Below, in pieces: positions 10,160 through 21,505 of a stretch of DNA of 64,000 nucleotides. This DNA comes from Mortierella alpina (Eukaryota > Mortierellomycota > Mortierellomycetes > Mortierellales > Mortierellaceae): positions 1,736,001 to 1,800,000 of the forward strand of contig JANATF010000009.1 of NCBI GenBank assembly GCA_029449245.1, written 5' to 3'. Made by a program: the position numbers and the translations under genes. How positions within the stretch are numbered: the stretch's first letter is position 1; each line of letters opens with the position of its first letter. The notes under the pieces were generated by a model. The model had not been told where the DNA came from. It worked only from the letters and a program-made list of their open reading frames with translations, and did no database searches.

Positions 10160-13100
10160 GCTGTCGTTGTGGGTATGGCGATGCTGTGCTCGGGTGTGGG
10201 TATGTGACGGGGTGTGACAGGAATGGGAGGAGAGCGAGGAGTGTGAGGAGTGTGAGGGGTGCGAGTGAGAATTCAACGGATGCTGCTGCTGTTGCTGATG
10301 GTGGTGTCGACGGTTCCTATTCCTCTGATGCAGGTGGGGACACTTTGGCTTGACGAGTTTGAATGTGGGTGTGGGCTGGAGCGAGATCTGGATGCAAGTG
10401 GCAGCAGGGATTGAGGAGTCGGGGCTGATTCTGTTGGGACTGATCTGCGCACTGCTGCTGTCGCGGTGTCTCCTGGCAGCGGTGGTGGTGGTGGCTGTGT
10501 GGCTGTGGCTGTGGCTGTGGTGGCTCTCAGTGGTGGGCCTGGACGAGAGCACGAGCGAGGTGGAATGCGGATGAGAATGCGGATGAGGGTGCGGATCGGA
10601 ATCAGACGAAGGAAGAAGCGCCTGCGGATCCGACGCAGTCGTGAGTGACAGCGGCAGGAAAGGCAGGAGGGCCTCGAGCGTCTGGTGAGATTTCACCACT
10701 ATGGCAGGCACAGGCACAAACACGGAGCAGCTGATCAGCTATGGAGCAACAAGGACAGAGAGCTTCGGTGAGCAGACCAGCCTTACATAAAGCCCAACCT
10801 CACCCTCTATGCGCTCACTCGCCATCCTGCTGACAGGTACCGTATCGCAAAACGATGTGGACAGGGAGCAAGGTCAACAAGCCGCCGATCTTTATCTACA
10901 TGCTTCATGTGCTGTGCCGTCTCTTTTGGTCAGGGGCTCAAAGGAACACGTGGAGAGGCGGTTGCAACGACAACATCGCCCGATCGGCTCTGTGCGCAAG
11001 ACTAGGGGCGCACTACATATATTCCCGTGTATTTTACCTGAATGTTCCCGACGTAGAGCAGGATCTGAATCTGTGTTGTCAGCATTGTGCTCAAAGCCGT
11101 TGATCAAGAGTTTGACTAGTGGATAGCGGGATCGCAGTGGTTCTTTTGGACCAATTTGAAAGCGGTACAAAGGAACAAGAAAATGAGATGCGAGCAGGTA
11201 TGTACAGAGAGAGGTATACGAAGACCTAAAGGTGTCGTTTGAGGTGCTTGAAAACGCTTGCAAAAGACAGGCAAGCGAGCCCTGAAAAAAAACACACCGA
11301 CGAGGATTTACCGAGGCGATAGGATGGTACAACCGCACGTTTGTCGATAATTGTTCAGACGTGAAGGATCTAAACAGGATCACTGAGTCCTCATCCTCGA
11401 CCTAAGCAAGGCGAGAGAGAGATGGTGAGTTCCGAACAGTGGTCTTGGTGTGAAGGAAGCGTGAGAAGACAAGTTGTGGGTGTCAAAAGGCGACAAAGGA
11501 AAGAGGAAGGTTGCTGGTTGTATACCCTGGCCTTTTTATTTCTCCTTGCTCTGCACGCGACGCTTTTCTGCAACATGTGCTCGAGCCGGGTCCCACTCAT
11601 GATCGCTTAACGCTATCGCGCCCACAAGGGGGAAATGCAGGTGGACGGCAACGAGGAAGGTGCACCATTGGTGATACATGACAATGTTGGTGCGCCTATT
11701 TTGAAGGAGGGAGAGATGTGAAATTGGATGCGGCAGACCCCCTTCCTTGTCATATGGACCGAGAGGTGGATTGCTCAAAGCAATAAGAGCTGTTGTTCAG
11801 TTCTATCGAGGAAAAAAAGGGACAGGCACCGTTCTCGGATGCCGTTTTATAATCTCCTCTTCCTCTGCAACACTTTGTCGAAACAGCCTTCGTCGTCGAT
11901 GTATTTTTCTACATGCTTATCCTCCCATTCTTCCGCGCTGTGGCAAGAATCGGCCACTGCCAGTTTCAAATAAACCTCATGAAGTGTAAGCCTTTGTTAA
12001 CGATACCAGCGAGAAGTAAGAGGAGCGGCGTAAACACTCTGTTTTGCAATGGCGTAGTCGAGTGCCATGTTTGGAGCGATGTCCTCGCTGTCCCCGCTGC
12101 CCACATGCTTGCCGACGAAATGGACAACATGGCAGAGCTGAACCGTGTGAGAAAAAAATAATAACGTAAGGCTTGACTGCAGCCGTGGGCCTTTCTTTGT
12201 TCAGCCTAGGACCCAAAGTCCCGCTCCCACTGAAATTCCGATCGCTCAACGGTGTTATGGCGAAGCGATGGGTGCCCGCTCCCGTTTGTGCCACTGCAAA
12301 CGTCCCAATACGAGACCTTGTAAAAACCACCCACTATCATTAACAGGAAACGCTGCCATAGTTTTCGCTCGTGCTTGTTATCAAGGACAACTTTCCCCTG
12401 GTCATACATCGAGGGAAACCCGTGGATGTCTCCCATATCCATATGATGTGATGGATATACATCTTCCAGCGTACTTTATCCTTCAGCAAGTGTCGTATAG
12501 AGTTCGTCTTGAAGAACGGAAGCAAAAACAGTAACAATAGTTGGAAAAAAAAAGATGAAGAGGGACGTGCTCTATCACATCGCTCCACCAAGCCTGCACA
12601 CTACGCCATTGACTTTCGCAGGAGTCAGCTAATCGAATGTCGCTGTTCACGTTGGCGGCCTTTGCTGATCATCAGAGCATGTTGCCCTAGTTCGCGCGCT
12701 TTGCCTTTTTGCTTGCACAACTGCAATCGTCCCCCTTTATTTTTGAAGGCACTCATGCCCTGTTCATTCTCAACAAGCTCGCTGCTCCGAAACAAGACAT
12801 GTGTTGCGCACAAGGCATCCTTATTCTTGTTGCAATCGCTCCCGCCCAGTGGAAACTTGCTTGCGACACAGAGATAACTTTGCAAACAAGCACGCTTCCT
12901 GTTTTCATTCTGTGGCCAGGTTGTTAAAATGGATCATTGGTCGGGAAGGATGAAGGTGCGCTCGAGTGGTCTGAAGCGGAGCTGTTTAGCGACGCACTGA
13001 TGCAAACAAAAAAACAAAAAAAAACGTGCGCAAGCGGGGTCAAGGGCGTGAAACCAGTGCTCCCAATCAGATCGCCGTCGCAGTGTGCTCGCTCCAAACC

Positions 13101-13383
13101 CACACCAGTCAGGCCCAATGGAACAGTGGCGAGAAGCACCGACAATTCGCTGTTTTTTCTGCACCGCCAATGACGATCCGTTCGCACCTGCCCCTTGCGT
13201 ATGGCCGCTGCTCGTTGTAAACCTGTCCTGTTGGATACGTGAGCGACAGGGACAAGATCGACAAAGAGTAGGGGAAATAAAAGATATAAAAGGCTCTGCA
13301 CCCAGCCGGTGCCTTTAGCTGATCCTCACATCCATCCTCTCCCTTTCAAGAGCGTCCTCACTCATCCACGCAAAATACCCCTC
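10160..13383. other. 3.2-kb gene-free stretch
   Basis: No convincing coding region is seen on either strand. Short ORFs here have no conserved motifs or consistent splice signals. The first ~560 bases upstream of the CBM48 ATG are purine/pyrimidine-skewed and dominated by His/Ser/Gln-type repeats, probably a long 5' leader. Several A runs occur. A TATA box for the next gene lies at the right end. Confidence 0.5.
13285..13292 (+). promoter_or_regulatory. TATA box (TATAAAAG) of the B12D gene
   Basis: TATAAAAG lies 92 bases before the ATG at 13384, a usual position for a fungal core promoter with a short leader. Identified from sequence and spacing only. Confidence 0.5.
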
Positions 13384-13747
13384 ATGTCTGCCGCCGTTGC
13401 CTCCCACGCTGCCAAGAAGGCACCCTCGTTCATGAAGACCTGGTTCAGAGTCGAGCTGCTTCCCATCTACGCTGTGCTCGGTGTCGCTGTTGGTGGCGCT
13501 GGTATGTGTCCCTCTCTTGACCCTTGGGTGCTCTTTCATCTTTGACTTGTGCAGCCAACTAACTCACACCAAATTACAACGAATAGGTTGGTATGTCACT
13601 CGTCTGGCCCGTGGACCCGATGTCACCTGGGACCGCAAGAACAACCCTCATCCTTGGTTGCACATCGACCAGGAGACTCAGCTCAAGCTGATGACCGTTA
13701 AGGAGGATCAGGGATTCACCAAGTCTTACTCTCGCGATCGTCTGTAG
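13384..13747 (+). CDS. B12D/NDUFA4 (MLRQ) family mitochondrial respiratory protein
   Basis: Two exons, 13384-13501 and 13587-13747, encode 92 aa. After a basic Ala/Lys-rich start, FMKTWFRVELLPIYAVLGVA begins a single transmembrane helix (to about VGGAGWYV), followed by TRLARGPDVTWDRKNNPHPW. This arrangement is typical of the NADH-ubiquinone reductase MLRQ/B12D family, whose mammalian member NDUFA4 is now assigned to cytochrome c oxidase. It is expected in the mitochondrial inner membrane. Length matches the family (80-100 aa). It is followed by a 12-base C run. Confidence 0.88.
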
Positions 13748-13882
13748 ACTCTCTTGCCCCGCTACCCCATTCCCCCCCCCCCCCCATCCGCCCTAGAGAT
13801 AAATACCGCATTGACCACCTTCAAAATAATACCTGGCCGTTTTTTTTATATCCGTCCAGCCTCTCGGAGTCTAACAGACAAC

Positions 13883-14181
13883 ATGGACAATAAGGACGAA
13901 GATCAAGTTGGTCAAGAGGCCATGGATGACAATAAACCTCCTTTGTCAGCATATATTCCTTTGCAGATTAAGGCACTGATACTATCAGAGCGAGCCTGGA
14001 AGTGTGTGAGGAAGAGGAGAAAGCTTGCGGAAGAAAACGCGTGGCATTCAAAGAGTACGATGAAAGGCTCAAGAGAGACTGGATTGAAATGGGCCAAGAT
14101 ATTATGAATGACAGTAGGCAATGCACGTTGAAATATTTGAAAGCTGCAGAAATAACTGTTGAGAATGCGCGTCGCGTGTGA
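13883..14181 (+). pseudogene. Short unrecognised coding remnant, apparently frameshifted
   Basis: An ATG at 13883 opens an acidic frame (MDNKDEDQVGQEAMDDNKPP) continuing to about 14000. From there the neighbouring frame looks more coding: RVAFKEYDERLKRDWIEMGQ, then DIMNDSRQCTLKYLKAAEIT and a stop at 14179-14181. No intron of usual size fits between them, so a single-base frameshift in a small gene or gene remnant is the simplest reading. I recognise no family. It may simply be non-coding. Confidence 0.3.
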
Positions 14182-14359
14182 AAGGAGTGAATGAGATCGC
14201 TACTGGGCGAAGACGGGAGTGATTGTCGACTTTCTTTGCATTGGGGCAACGCGGGATTCGCTCAAACGTCATGATGTAAAGAGAACAATTCAAGCCACCA
14301 ATATATGTTGTCGGCATAATGAATAGTACAGTAGGCCGAAGATCTTGAACAAAAAAAGG

Positions 14360-15175
14360 ATGGGTATTCTTCATTTCCGGAGACGGACCACCTTCTTCCC
14401 ATTCGTATTCCTTTTCATTGTAATCGTTCTGATTGGATCCATCCTTTTTACCCACCTTCCAAGATCCTGCATTCCACATGTCGACCTGAAGTACTCTTGG
14501 ACGACGCATCCACCACCAAGGATTGTCATGCTCTCGGGCGAACAATGCGTAGCCCAGCATCCAGAAAGCAAGTGCCGGATACTCGGCAAGCTCTCGTTCT
14601 ACAAACGCAGGGAGTACATAGCGCATCACCAGGGTCGCTACACCCTCCAAGACAACTTTACTGCACATTTTGAAGATGTGGTAAGCAAGGGATATGCTCC
14701 TGCCTGGGCAAAGATCAAGATCCTGTTGGAGGAACTTGAACGAGATGAGAATGACTGAATATTTTGGATCGACACCGATGCTCTGATAACCAACATGGAC
14801 ATCTCGCTCGAACGCTTTCTCGACAACCGATATTCGCTTGTGATTACCCGGGACCAGAACTTTCTTAGCGCAGGCGTGTTTTTGCTCAGGGTCAACGACT
14901 GGTCGCGGCACTACATGCGTGAGTTGCTCTCAAGAATGGAAAAAGGTTCCAACGAGCAGGACTGGATGATCAAGCTACTGGAAGATCCTTCCTACGAAAG
15001 CGACCGCCATGTCAAGTACCTGCCTCAGTGCAGTTTTAACAGCTACTGGCACATCAAGACTCTCCATGCGATGTATCAACCAGGCGACTTTGTGATCCAT
15101 TGGGCGGGCCACAACTTTGATCCGTTGTCGTTCGAAGACTGGCGAGTAGGCCGCCAGTTCAAGCTACCATTCTAG
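14360..15175 (+). pseudogene. GT34 galactosyl/mannosyltransferase (GMA12/MNN10 family) interrupted by TGA
   Basis: GMA12/MNN10-type enzymes are type II Golgi membrane glycosyltransferases that add galactose or mannose to glycans. The frame from ATG 14360 encodes a basic tail and a signal-anchor (FFPFVFLFIVIVLIGSILF), then the GT34 domain: SFYKRREYIAHHQGRYTL, PAWAKIKILLEEL, the DxD motif in FWIDTDALIT, RDQNFLSAGVFLLRVNDW, EQDWMIKLLED and PGDFVIHWAGHNF. It is one continuous frame of 271 codons except codon 133, a TGA (14756-14758), sitting directly before IFWIDTDAL where the family normally has Trp (DWIFWIDTDAL). One TGG-to-TGA change would explain it. Everything else is intact, so this is a very young pseudogene, a sequencing error, or a readthrough gene. 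Confidence 0.85.
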
Positions 15176-16004
15176 ACTAGCTTGATAGATTTATATGGCT
15201 CATTTAATCATAAAGCTAATCCCTAAAGATCCTCATCCTCATCGCGTCCTGTGTCATGAAGTCTAGCTCAGAGACAAGTGTGACAGTAGGAGCCTACCAG
15301 GAGATTAAGTCAGGTCACCGCACAACACAAAGCATTTAGTCGTAAATAAATACTGGACCGAAGAGAATTGAGCCCTAGCCCCAACATGCACACAAATGTA
15401 AACCAAGTATTAAACATGGCTACTCCATGATGCGTACATGTGCTGTACATGTATTTCCGTTTTGCTTCTTGTAACTCCAAGCTGGGTTAATTTCATCCCG
15501 CGCTCACTCCACAAGAACGCACAAATGTGACCAAACACTGTATGCCAGAATGCAGGCATAGGTCAGCCTCTCTGTCGGAATAACCAGATCACAGCCCTAC
15601 TGTACCTCATATTTACTAGCATCAGTCCGCCATCGGTGATGTTTATGAGCAATGGGTGTCTTTCGTTGTCGTCGATGTTAGGAAGAGGAGAGCCCCCAAT
15701 CGCGTCCTTTTCCGACTGGATCATGCCGTAAACTCGCACAACATGCGCTACATGCTGATATACTCTGGGAAACTAATTGTATCTAGAGAGCCGACGAGGG
15801 AATGCAGGTAACTAGGGAAGCAAGTCGAGAGGTAGGAAAATGCTCCCTTGCAAGGGCCTCAGTGCCTTTTTGAAAGGAACCGTCACGTGACTACCTCGTA
15901 AATCACGCGACTTACTACTAAATCACATGCCTCTCACCTTCGGCCAGCGATTGATAAAGCAAAAACTGAATTGATTTTCAACCAATCACAATGTGAGAGG
16001 ATTA
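15176..16004. other. Intergenic stretch without recognised genes
   Basis: AT-rich in its first half, with many short stops in all frames. No ORF above ~60 codons looks coding. It separates the glycosyltransferase from the tRNA. Confidence 0.5.
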
Positions 16005-16076
16005 GCAGGATTAGCTCAGCGGTAGAGCAGCCGACTGCAGATCGGCAGGTCTCCGGTTCAAACCCGGAATTCTGCT
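16005..16076 (+). tRNA. tRNA-Cys (anticodon GCA)
   Basis: A complete 72-base cloverleaf. The acceptor stem GCAGGAT pairs with ATTCTGC (one G-T pair). The D arm is GCTC/GAGC. The anticodon stem GCCGA/TCGGC encloses loop CTGCAGA (anticodon GCA). The variable loop is AGGTC, and the T arm is TCCGG/CCGGA with loop TTCAAAC. The discriminator base is T, as expected for tRNA-Cys. There is no intron. TTTTT directly downstream is a polymerase III terminator, and the internal A and B boxes are intact. Confidence 0.96.
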
Positions 16077-16205
16077 TTTTGATTTCTTTTTCTCTCTATC
16101 GCTTTTTTGCATTTCTTCTGACCTTTTTGCATCTCAACACAGTTCATTTCTGTTCTTCATTCCTTATCCTTCTCCCCTTTTCCGCAATAGAATTATCAAT
16201 ACACA

Positions 16206-17062
16206 ATGGGCGAATCCATTCAGGCTCTGGTTGAAAGACTCATTCGTATGTTTTGGACCGCACAGTTTGACATTCAACCAAGCTTAGTCGACAACTTGTT
16301 GCGCTACATCTGACATACACTTTTTTTTGCCTTCGATTTCCTTGTCTACTTTTACAGGCGAGAACAAGGTCATGTTCTTTGGCAAGAGCTATTGCCCGTG
16401 AGTATTTGGTTTTCTATACCCAATATCAATGAAGGCGATCAGCGAAGACTGTGACATCGGGTTTGGTGATATGTATGAGTGAAGGAAAAGGGGTGGTAAA
16501 GGTGCGGTGAATAAGGAGGGAAAATAGGGACTTGTGAAGTGGTTCGCAATAGGAGGTGAGGACAAGAAATACAGTGCCTAACAACGGCGTCCTTGAACTT
16601 TTTGTTGTCTCTGATAGCCACTGCCGTAACGCCAAAGAGGTATTGAGCGGCAAGAAGGTCCAGTTCAAGGTCTTTGAGATTGATCAAGAGAGCAATGGCC
16701 CTCAGGTTCAGGACTACCTGTTGCAAAAGACAGGACAGCGTGTATGATTTTCATAACGTAGTGAAAGCGCGTCAACGTTCTGTGCTTCATACGACGTTGG
16801 ACACTGCACTCATCGTTTTTTTTTCCTTCTCGATCCTTGTCTTTGTATGACCCTCAAGACTGTGCCCAATATCTTTATCAACACTCAGCATCTTGGAGGT
16901 AAGGAGGGAGAGGGCCGCACATCATGCTTCGCGGTGTACGCTGCTTTTCTGATATAACTGACACTGAGTCGTGTTTACACAATTACAGGCAACTCGGATC
17001 TTGTGGCAGCAAGGAACAACGGCAAGCTTGATGCCATGCTGAGTGGCAAATCTGAGCTGTAG
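16206..17062 (+). CDS. Class I dithiol glutaredoxin
   Basis: Glutaredoxins reduce disulfides and glutathione mixed disulfides using glutathione. Five exons (16206-16245, 16358-16397, 16618-16741, 16859-16898, 16989-17062) give 105 aa, the usual size. The active site is CPHC in KSYCPHCRNAKEVL, where most class I enzymes have CPYC. The cis-Pro loop TVPNIFIN and the glutathione-binding GGNSDL are present. There is no targeting extension, so it is probably cytosolic. The active-site CPHC is split by intron 2 inside the proline codon. The His in place of Tyr is the only unusual residue. Confidence 0.94.
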
Positions 17063-17271
17063 AAGCACGGACTTGTTCAGCCAGAGAAGGTGTACAACTG
17101 TCGTGATACCCATGATCCCACGAAATAAAGGAGCGTGTTGGTGGCTTATATTGTGACCAGAGGAACTTGAAAACACGCTCTGGCGTTCTTGGGCCAAGTG
17201 CCTTCTCTTTGCCACCACCTCGTTCCTCCTATCCACTCTACTCGCGACCAGTACTGCTCGCAGACTCAGCC

Positions 17272-20200
17272 ATGTACGGCACCTCCCCCATTCCTGCGCC
17301 GAGCACACCCGACTTCCCCACGCGGCGACAGCAGCTCACCTGGCTTAACCAGCTGCCCGCCCACAGCATCTTTGAGCTGGACGAAGACGAGTACCTGACA
17401 TGGAAACAGCTCAACTACAAACCCACACATTCAGTCCCCACAAAGCCTCCTGGCGCCTCCCTATTCCCTGCATCTAATGCTGGCGGCCCAGCCTCGGTTC
17501 ATAAAGAGTCATTTGGCCTCGATGAGCTCAAAGATGAATATCAGCGTTCGTACCAGGGTCTTTCCTGCATGGCGGTGCATGGACAGGACATGTATGTCAC
17601 TGTAGGCCGTCAGGTCCGATACGCTAGCCTTGCTGACCTCAAAAAGGGTGTCGAGACACAAGGCCGTGAAGCTGCATCTGAATATATCGACAGCAAGCAA
17701 CACAAGGTACCATGGAAAGCCTGATTTTTATTCCAACACCTCGAGAGTTTTTCACGCAGTACCTTACAGACTATTTTTTTTTCCTTTTCTTTTCGCGTTA
17801 ACAACGAAATATAGGTCTTGCGAATTCAGTATGTCGACTTTGATATTCGGAGGCTCGTTATCAACCAGGAAGGAAAGCTGTTGGCGATTGTTGGAGACGA
17901 AAAGATTGTCATTGCGGCACTACCAAAGTCAATTAAACAGGACCCGAAGGCTGTCAGCTGCAAGTCGTTTATCCTTGGAGAGTTTTATCATATCAACAAA
18001 GGCCCTGCAAAAATTGTCAAGGTGCTCTGGCATCCTCTCAGCAAAGGCTTCACCCATGTCCTTGTAATGACTCAAGATGGCATGCTCCGGTAAGTTACAG
18101 GATATCGATATGTCGGGATTGCTGGGCATGACCCCGACACCGGCTGGGTGCATAATCGACCAAGCTGCTGATGCTTGTTTACTTCAATAGCATGTACGAC
18201 GTGGCTACAGACGTGGATGAGCCTGAGCAGGTTTTCAATTTCGGCGAAGAAGGACACACATCCAGTACATATGGACTCGACATTGACGACACTGCCTCGT
18301 TCTGTTTCGGATCAAAGTACTCGGAATGGGGTCAGTTGGCCGTTTACAGTGTGACGCAGACGGGAGACGTACGCGCTATATGCCCTGTTCTACCAGGAAA
18401 GAGGTAACTATCTCCTGAGCATTTTATTTGAAATGATATCTCCTGCGCCTTTTCGTTGGTAGGACAAACATCCTTAGACAGCAATGTGTTGACTGGTTTC
18501 TCTCACAGTCTGTTAGACATATCAAATCTGGAGGAGATGCGCGAAAGTCTGGAAGGCAGCTCGATGGGATTGGCAGCAGCAGGCAAGGAGTGGCTCCAGC
18601 AGTTGCTGGACTCTGCAGAACCCCACCCATTTACGGATGAAGTCGTGATCGTTCAGAGCCCAGCTCTGAAGCAAGCTATACCAACGCGGCAGGGTCCATT
18701 TCTATATCAGCCAGCACCAATTGAGTTGGAGGACGACGATGACCGGGTTTATGACATTGTGTGTCTGGATACGGAGGCAGTGGAAGTGATTGCGATAGCC
18801 TATTCCAGTGGCAAAGTTGATGTGTGTATTGCGGTAGAGCGCCCAAAGCCGCGGTGGGACTTGCCTCGAAAACTGAAGAACGATGGCTCCTATGCGGCAG
18901 CCGAGTCAATTGCGACTGATGATCTTCCAGTCATTTCTGTCTACGAGACTGTGGACCTTGGTATCCTGAGTATTTTTGGCACAGCGACCCCTGCTGGGCC
19001 TGGCTCTTATGGCTTTTTGGAGAAGAGGCTGGGCATTCCAAACCATCCGGTCCTGGTGGTCGACTCTATGTACGGCGACACATTCTACATCTACCATGAA
19101 ACGGGAGCTCACTGCATCTCCGTCCGCCCATGGCTGGACAAGTTGACGGACATATACGAGGATGCACGTCAAGGAGTTGTCGACCAGACCCGACTGAGCG
19201 AGAGGATTGGGCAATTTTATCAGTCCAAAATTCAATCAAGCGTCGGTTGCATCGTCAAAACCAGGCCAACCAAGTCAAGGTACGGGATAGGTTTGCTATC
19301 GTTATCGAGCTAGTGGGTAGGATGTACTGGTTTGAATCTTTCTAATTCTCGTGGCTGGCTTCCTTCTAGTGCGCCCGCGCCCATCATTGGATTCTCTGTC
19401 GTCACCGATGCATACCTGGATTATTCACTACTTCTTCTGACATCATCCTTGCAACTGGTTGGATTGGAGATGGTGGTTCGACCCAAGACAGTGACAACGA
19501 GTTCAATCCTGCCGACTTTGCAAGCAGGACCATCATCTGCCCAGAATGGGGCTTCAGAGTACAAGAACTCGCTGACGGAACCTCGGTTTAATGAGCTCGG
19601 CTTCAAACTGCTCAGTGGAATTCCTTTAGAGCCCAAGGTTGTGCTTCCGCCCGGAGTTTCGTCTGCCAAAATTATTGTCAACGAGGAGAACCTGGAATTC
19701 TTGGGCACGACGGTGCGAAGCATGCGAGAGTCGCTGCGTGAGGTCTACACTACATGTGATGTAACCCATCAACGGTAAGATATTTTGGGGTATTTTATTT
19801 TTATATGTCCGTGAAGAAAAATTGAGCCTTTTTCTAACCGGGTTTATGAAATAATTATCGTCTATAGAGTTGTGTGTCAGGAGAATGAATATGCTCGCCA
19901 AAAGGACAAGGTCAACAGGGCGTATGAACATTGTACAAAGGTGCTCGACGTAAAGACTCAGCAGTTAGTTGACCGGCAGGATGCACAGGCGGTCCGTCAA
20001 AAGAAACTTATGGCCAGAGCGGATGTGCTTTTGCGAAAGCTAATGGAGTCACAAGAGCCAGAGTTGAGTCCAGCAGAGAAGGCGTGGGTCCAGGATGTGG
20101 CCAAGGGCGAAAAGGTGGTCAAGCAGTTTGACGAGCGAAAGCACAAGGTGCAAACACAGTACGAAATTCTGAAGAGACGGTTGCAAGAAATGCAGGGCTC

Positions 20201-20483
20201 GTTGCATGCGGGATCAGGAACGGACGAGGCGCGAAGGTTGCAGTTGTCGGGATACGGGCTGTCCAGCAGCACCAGTAGTGCTAGTGTGGCGAGTGATTTG
20301 AGATCACCGTTGGCCCATCGCCAGCAGAGACTTCCTGTTAAGCGGTATGGAACTGGACAGATCAGGGCTGTGGAGGATGCTCTTGGAGCAGAATCGCAGC
20401 TGTTGGACACAACCATGAAGATGATCATGGATGTGTCTTCGCGACTTGGCGTCCTGGATATCTCGAGTTCATCTCCTCTCTAA
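17272..20483 (+). CDS. Nucleoporin NUP82/NUP88 homologue
   Basis: Nup82/Nup88 sits on the cytoplasmic face of the nuclear pore and anchors the mRNA export platform with Nup159/Nup214. Exons 17272-17706, 17815-18089, 18191-18403, 18509-19279, 19370-19774 and 19868-20483 give 904 aa. The first ~550 residues form a beta-propeller-like region with family segments such as VLWHPLSKGFTHVLVMTQDG, GLDIDDTASFCFG and RQGPFLYQPAPIELEDD. The last ~200 residues form a long coiled coil (RQKDKVNRAYEHCTKVLDVK; QTQYEILKRRLQEMQGSL), as in the family. The fourth exon acceptor is set at 18508 (TTTCTCTCACAG), because the earlier AG at 18462-18463 breaks the frame. Longer than human NUP88. Confidence 0.87.
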
Positions 20484-21505
20484 GCTCAAATGCAAGCAAA
20501 AGCTGGAACACATTAGCAGCAATACATCATACTCTTCAACGAATGGTTATTGCGGTCTGCAAGTGAGCATTGCCAAACACCAGGAATGCTACTTTGTGAC
20601 AAATTCTGGAACATTGGACTGCAAAGGAATATGTAGATTGGGTGGGGCAACTGCGGAGAGTGCGCAAGAGCCATGTGGGGGCATTGCCAGGAACGATCGG
20701 GGTACCTGTTACCTGCTGTTTGTTGCCTAACCCAGTCCAGTCGACGCTGCTGACGAAAGGGACTTCATGTTTGCATGTGCGATTGTTTTCCGAGAAATTG
20801 GTTGTTGGTGGATTGCTCTAGAGGAAAAAAAAAAAAAAGGTTCTTGCTCCTCTGTTTTGACTTTATTGCATCTACGGTTGCACGAACAGTTTAGTCTGGC
20901 TACTTTTTATTGCTTTAAAGGGCTCTTGTTATGGCCTGTGGAGGAGGTTTGTCATCGCACAGAACTCTGCAGGGCTCGCTGTCTCCGTTTGTAAGTACAG
21001 CACGATAACATACGAATTTTGCGTGCCGATTTCATGCGTTCTAGCACAATGTACTGTACGGGACAGGAGCGTGTTGATACTGGCAGTTGGACACGATCCT
21101 CAGCTGCCCAAGAATGATGTAACGGAACAGAGGAACACTGACAGGAGCATCTGTCGAGGATCGAGCCACGGCGTGCCTGAGGGAGGGGGGTACAATGGCG
21201 AATGCGCAAGTGCAACAGAGTGCAGCAGGCAGCACGGAGTGAGCACACGTCGCTTACCTGTTCTGGATGGTTTGAGAGCACACAGGGCCTCAGCTGCTGG
21301 ACTGGGTTGCGTTGACAAGGTTGCAAATAAACACCGCCGCTCTTGTCTGATTAGACTATCTCGCTTCCCTCCTCTGCTTTTCCTTCGTTTTGTTAGTTCG
21401 TTTGCTCTCACCCTCGCCTTCCATATTTCCACTGTCCACTTTTACCCCTACAGACTCTTCCGTGCACCTTCCTGCAAACAAAACGACAACCCAGTGCCGG
21501 CAGCG
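20484..21505. other. Intergenic, promoter side of IML2
   Basis: No coding region recognised. It contains a 14-base A run near 20825 and a pyrimidine-rich stretch at about 21355-21480 directly upstream of the IML2 start, as is common in fungal promoters and leaders. Confidence 0.5.

Noticed and set aside
10160-10723. Upstream in-frame extension of the CBM48 protein (His/Ser/Gln-rich)
   Set aside because: It has no ATG; the only possible start is a GTG. The composition is simple-sequence, so it is treated as leader.
12924-13301. 125-codon minus-strand frame upstream of the B12D gene
   Set aside because: Hydrophobic at its start but without motifs, and overlapping the TATA box and leader of the + strand gene.
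14102-14911. 269-codon minus-strand frame
   Set aside because: Antisense shadow of the GT34 gene. The + strand carries the conserved motifs.
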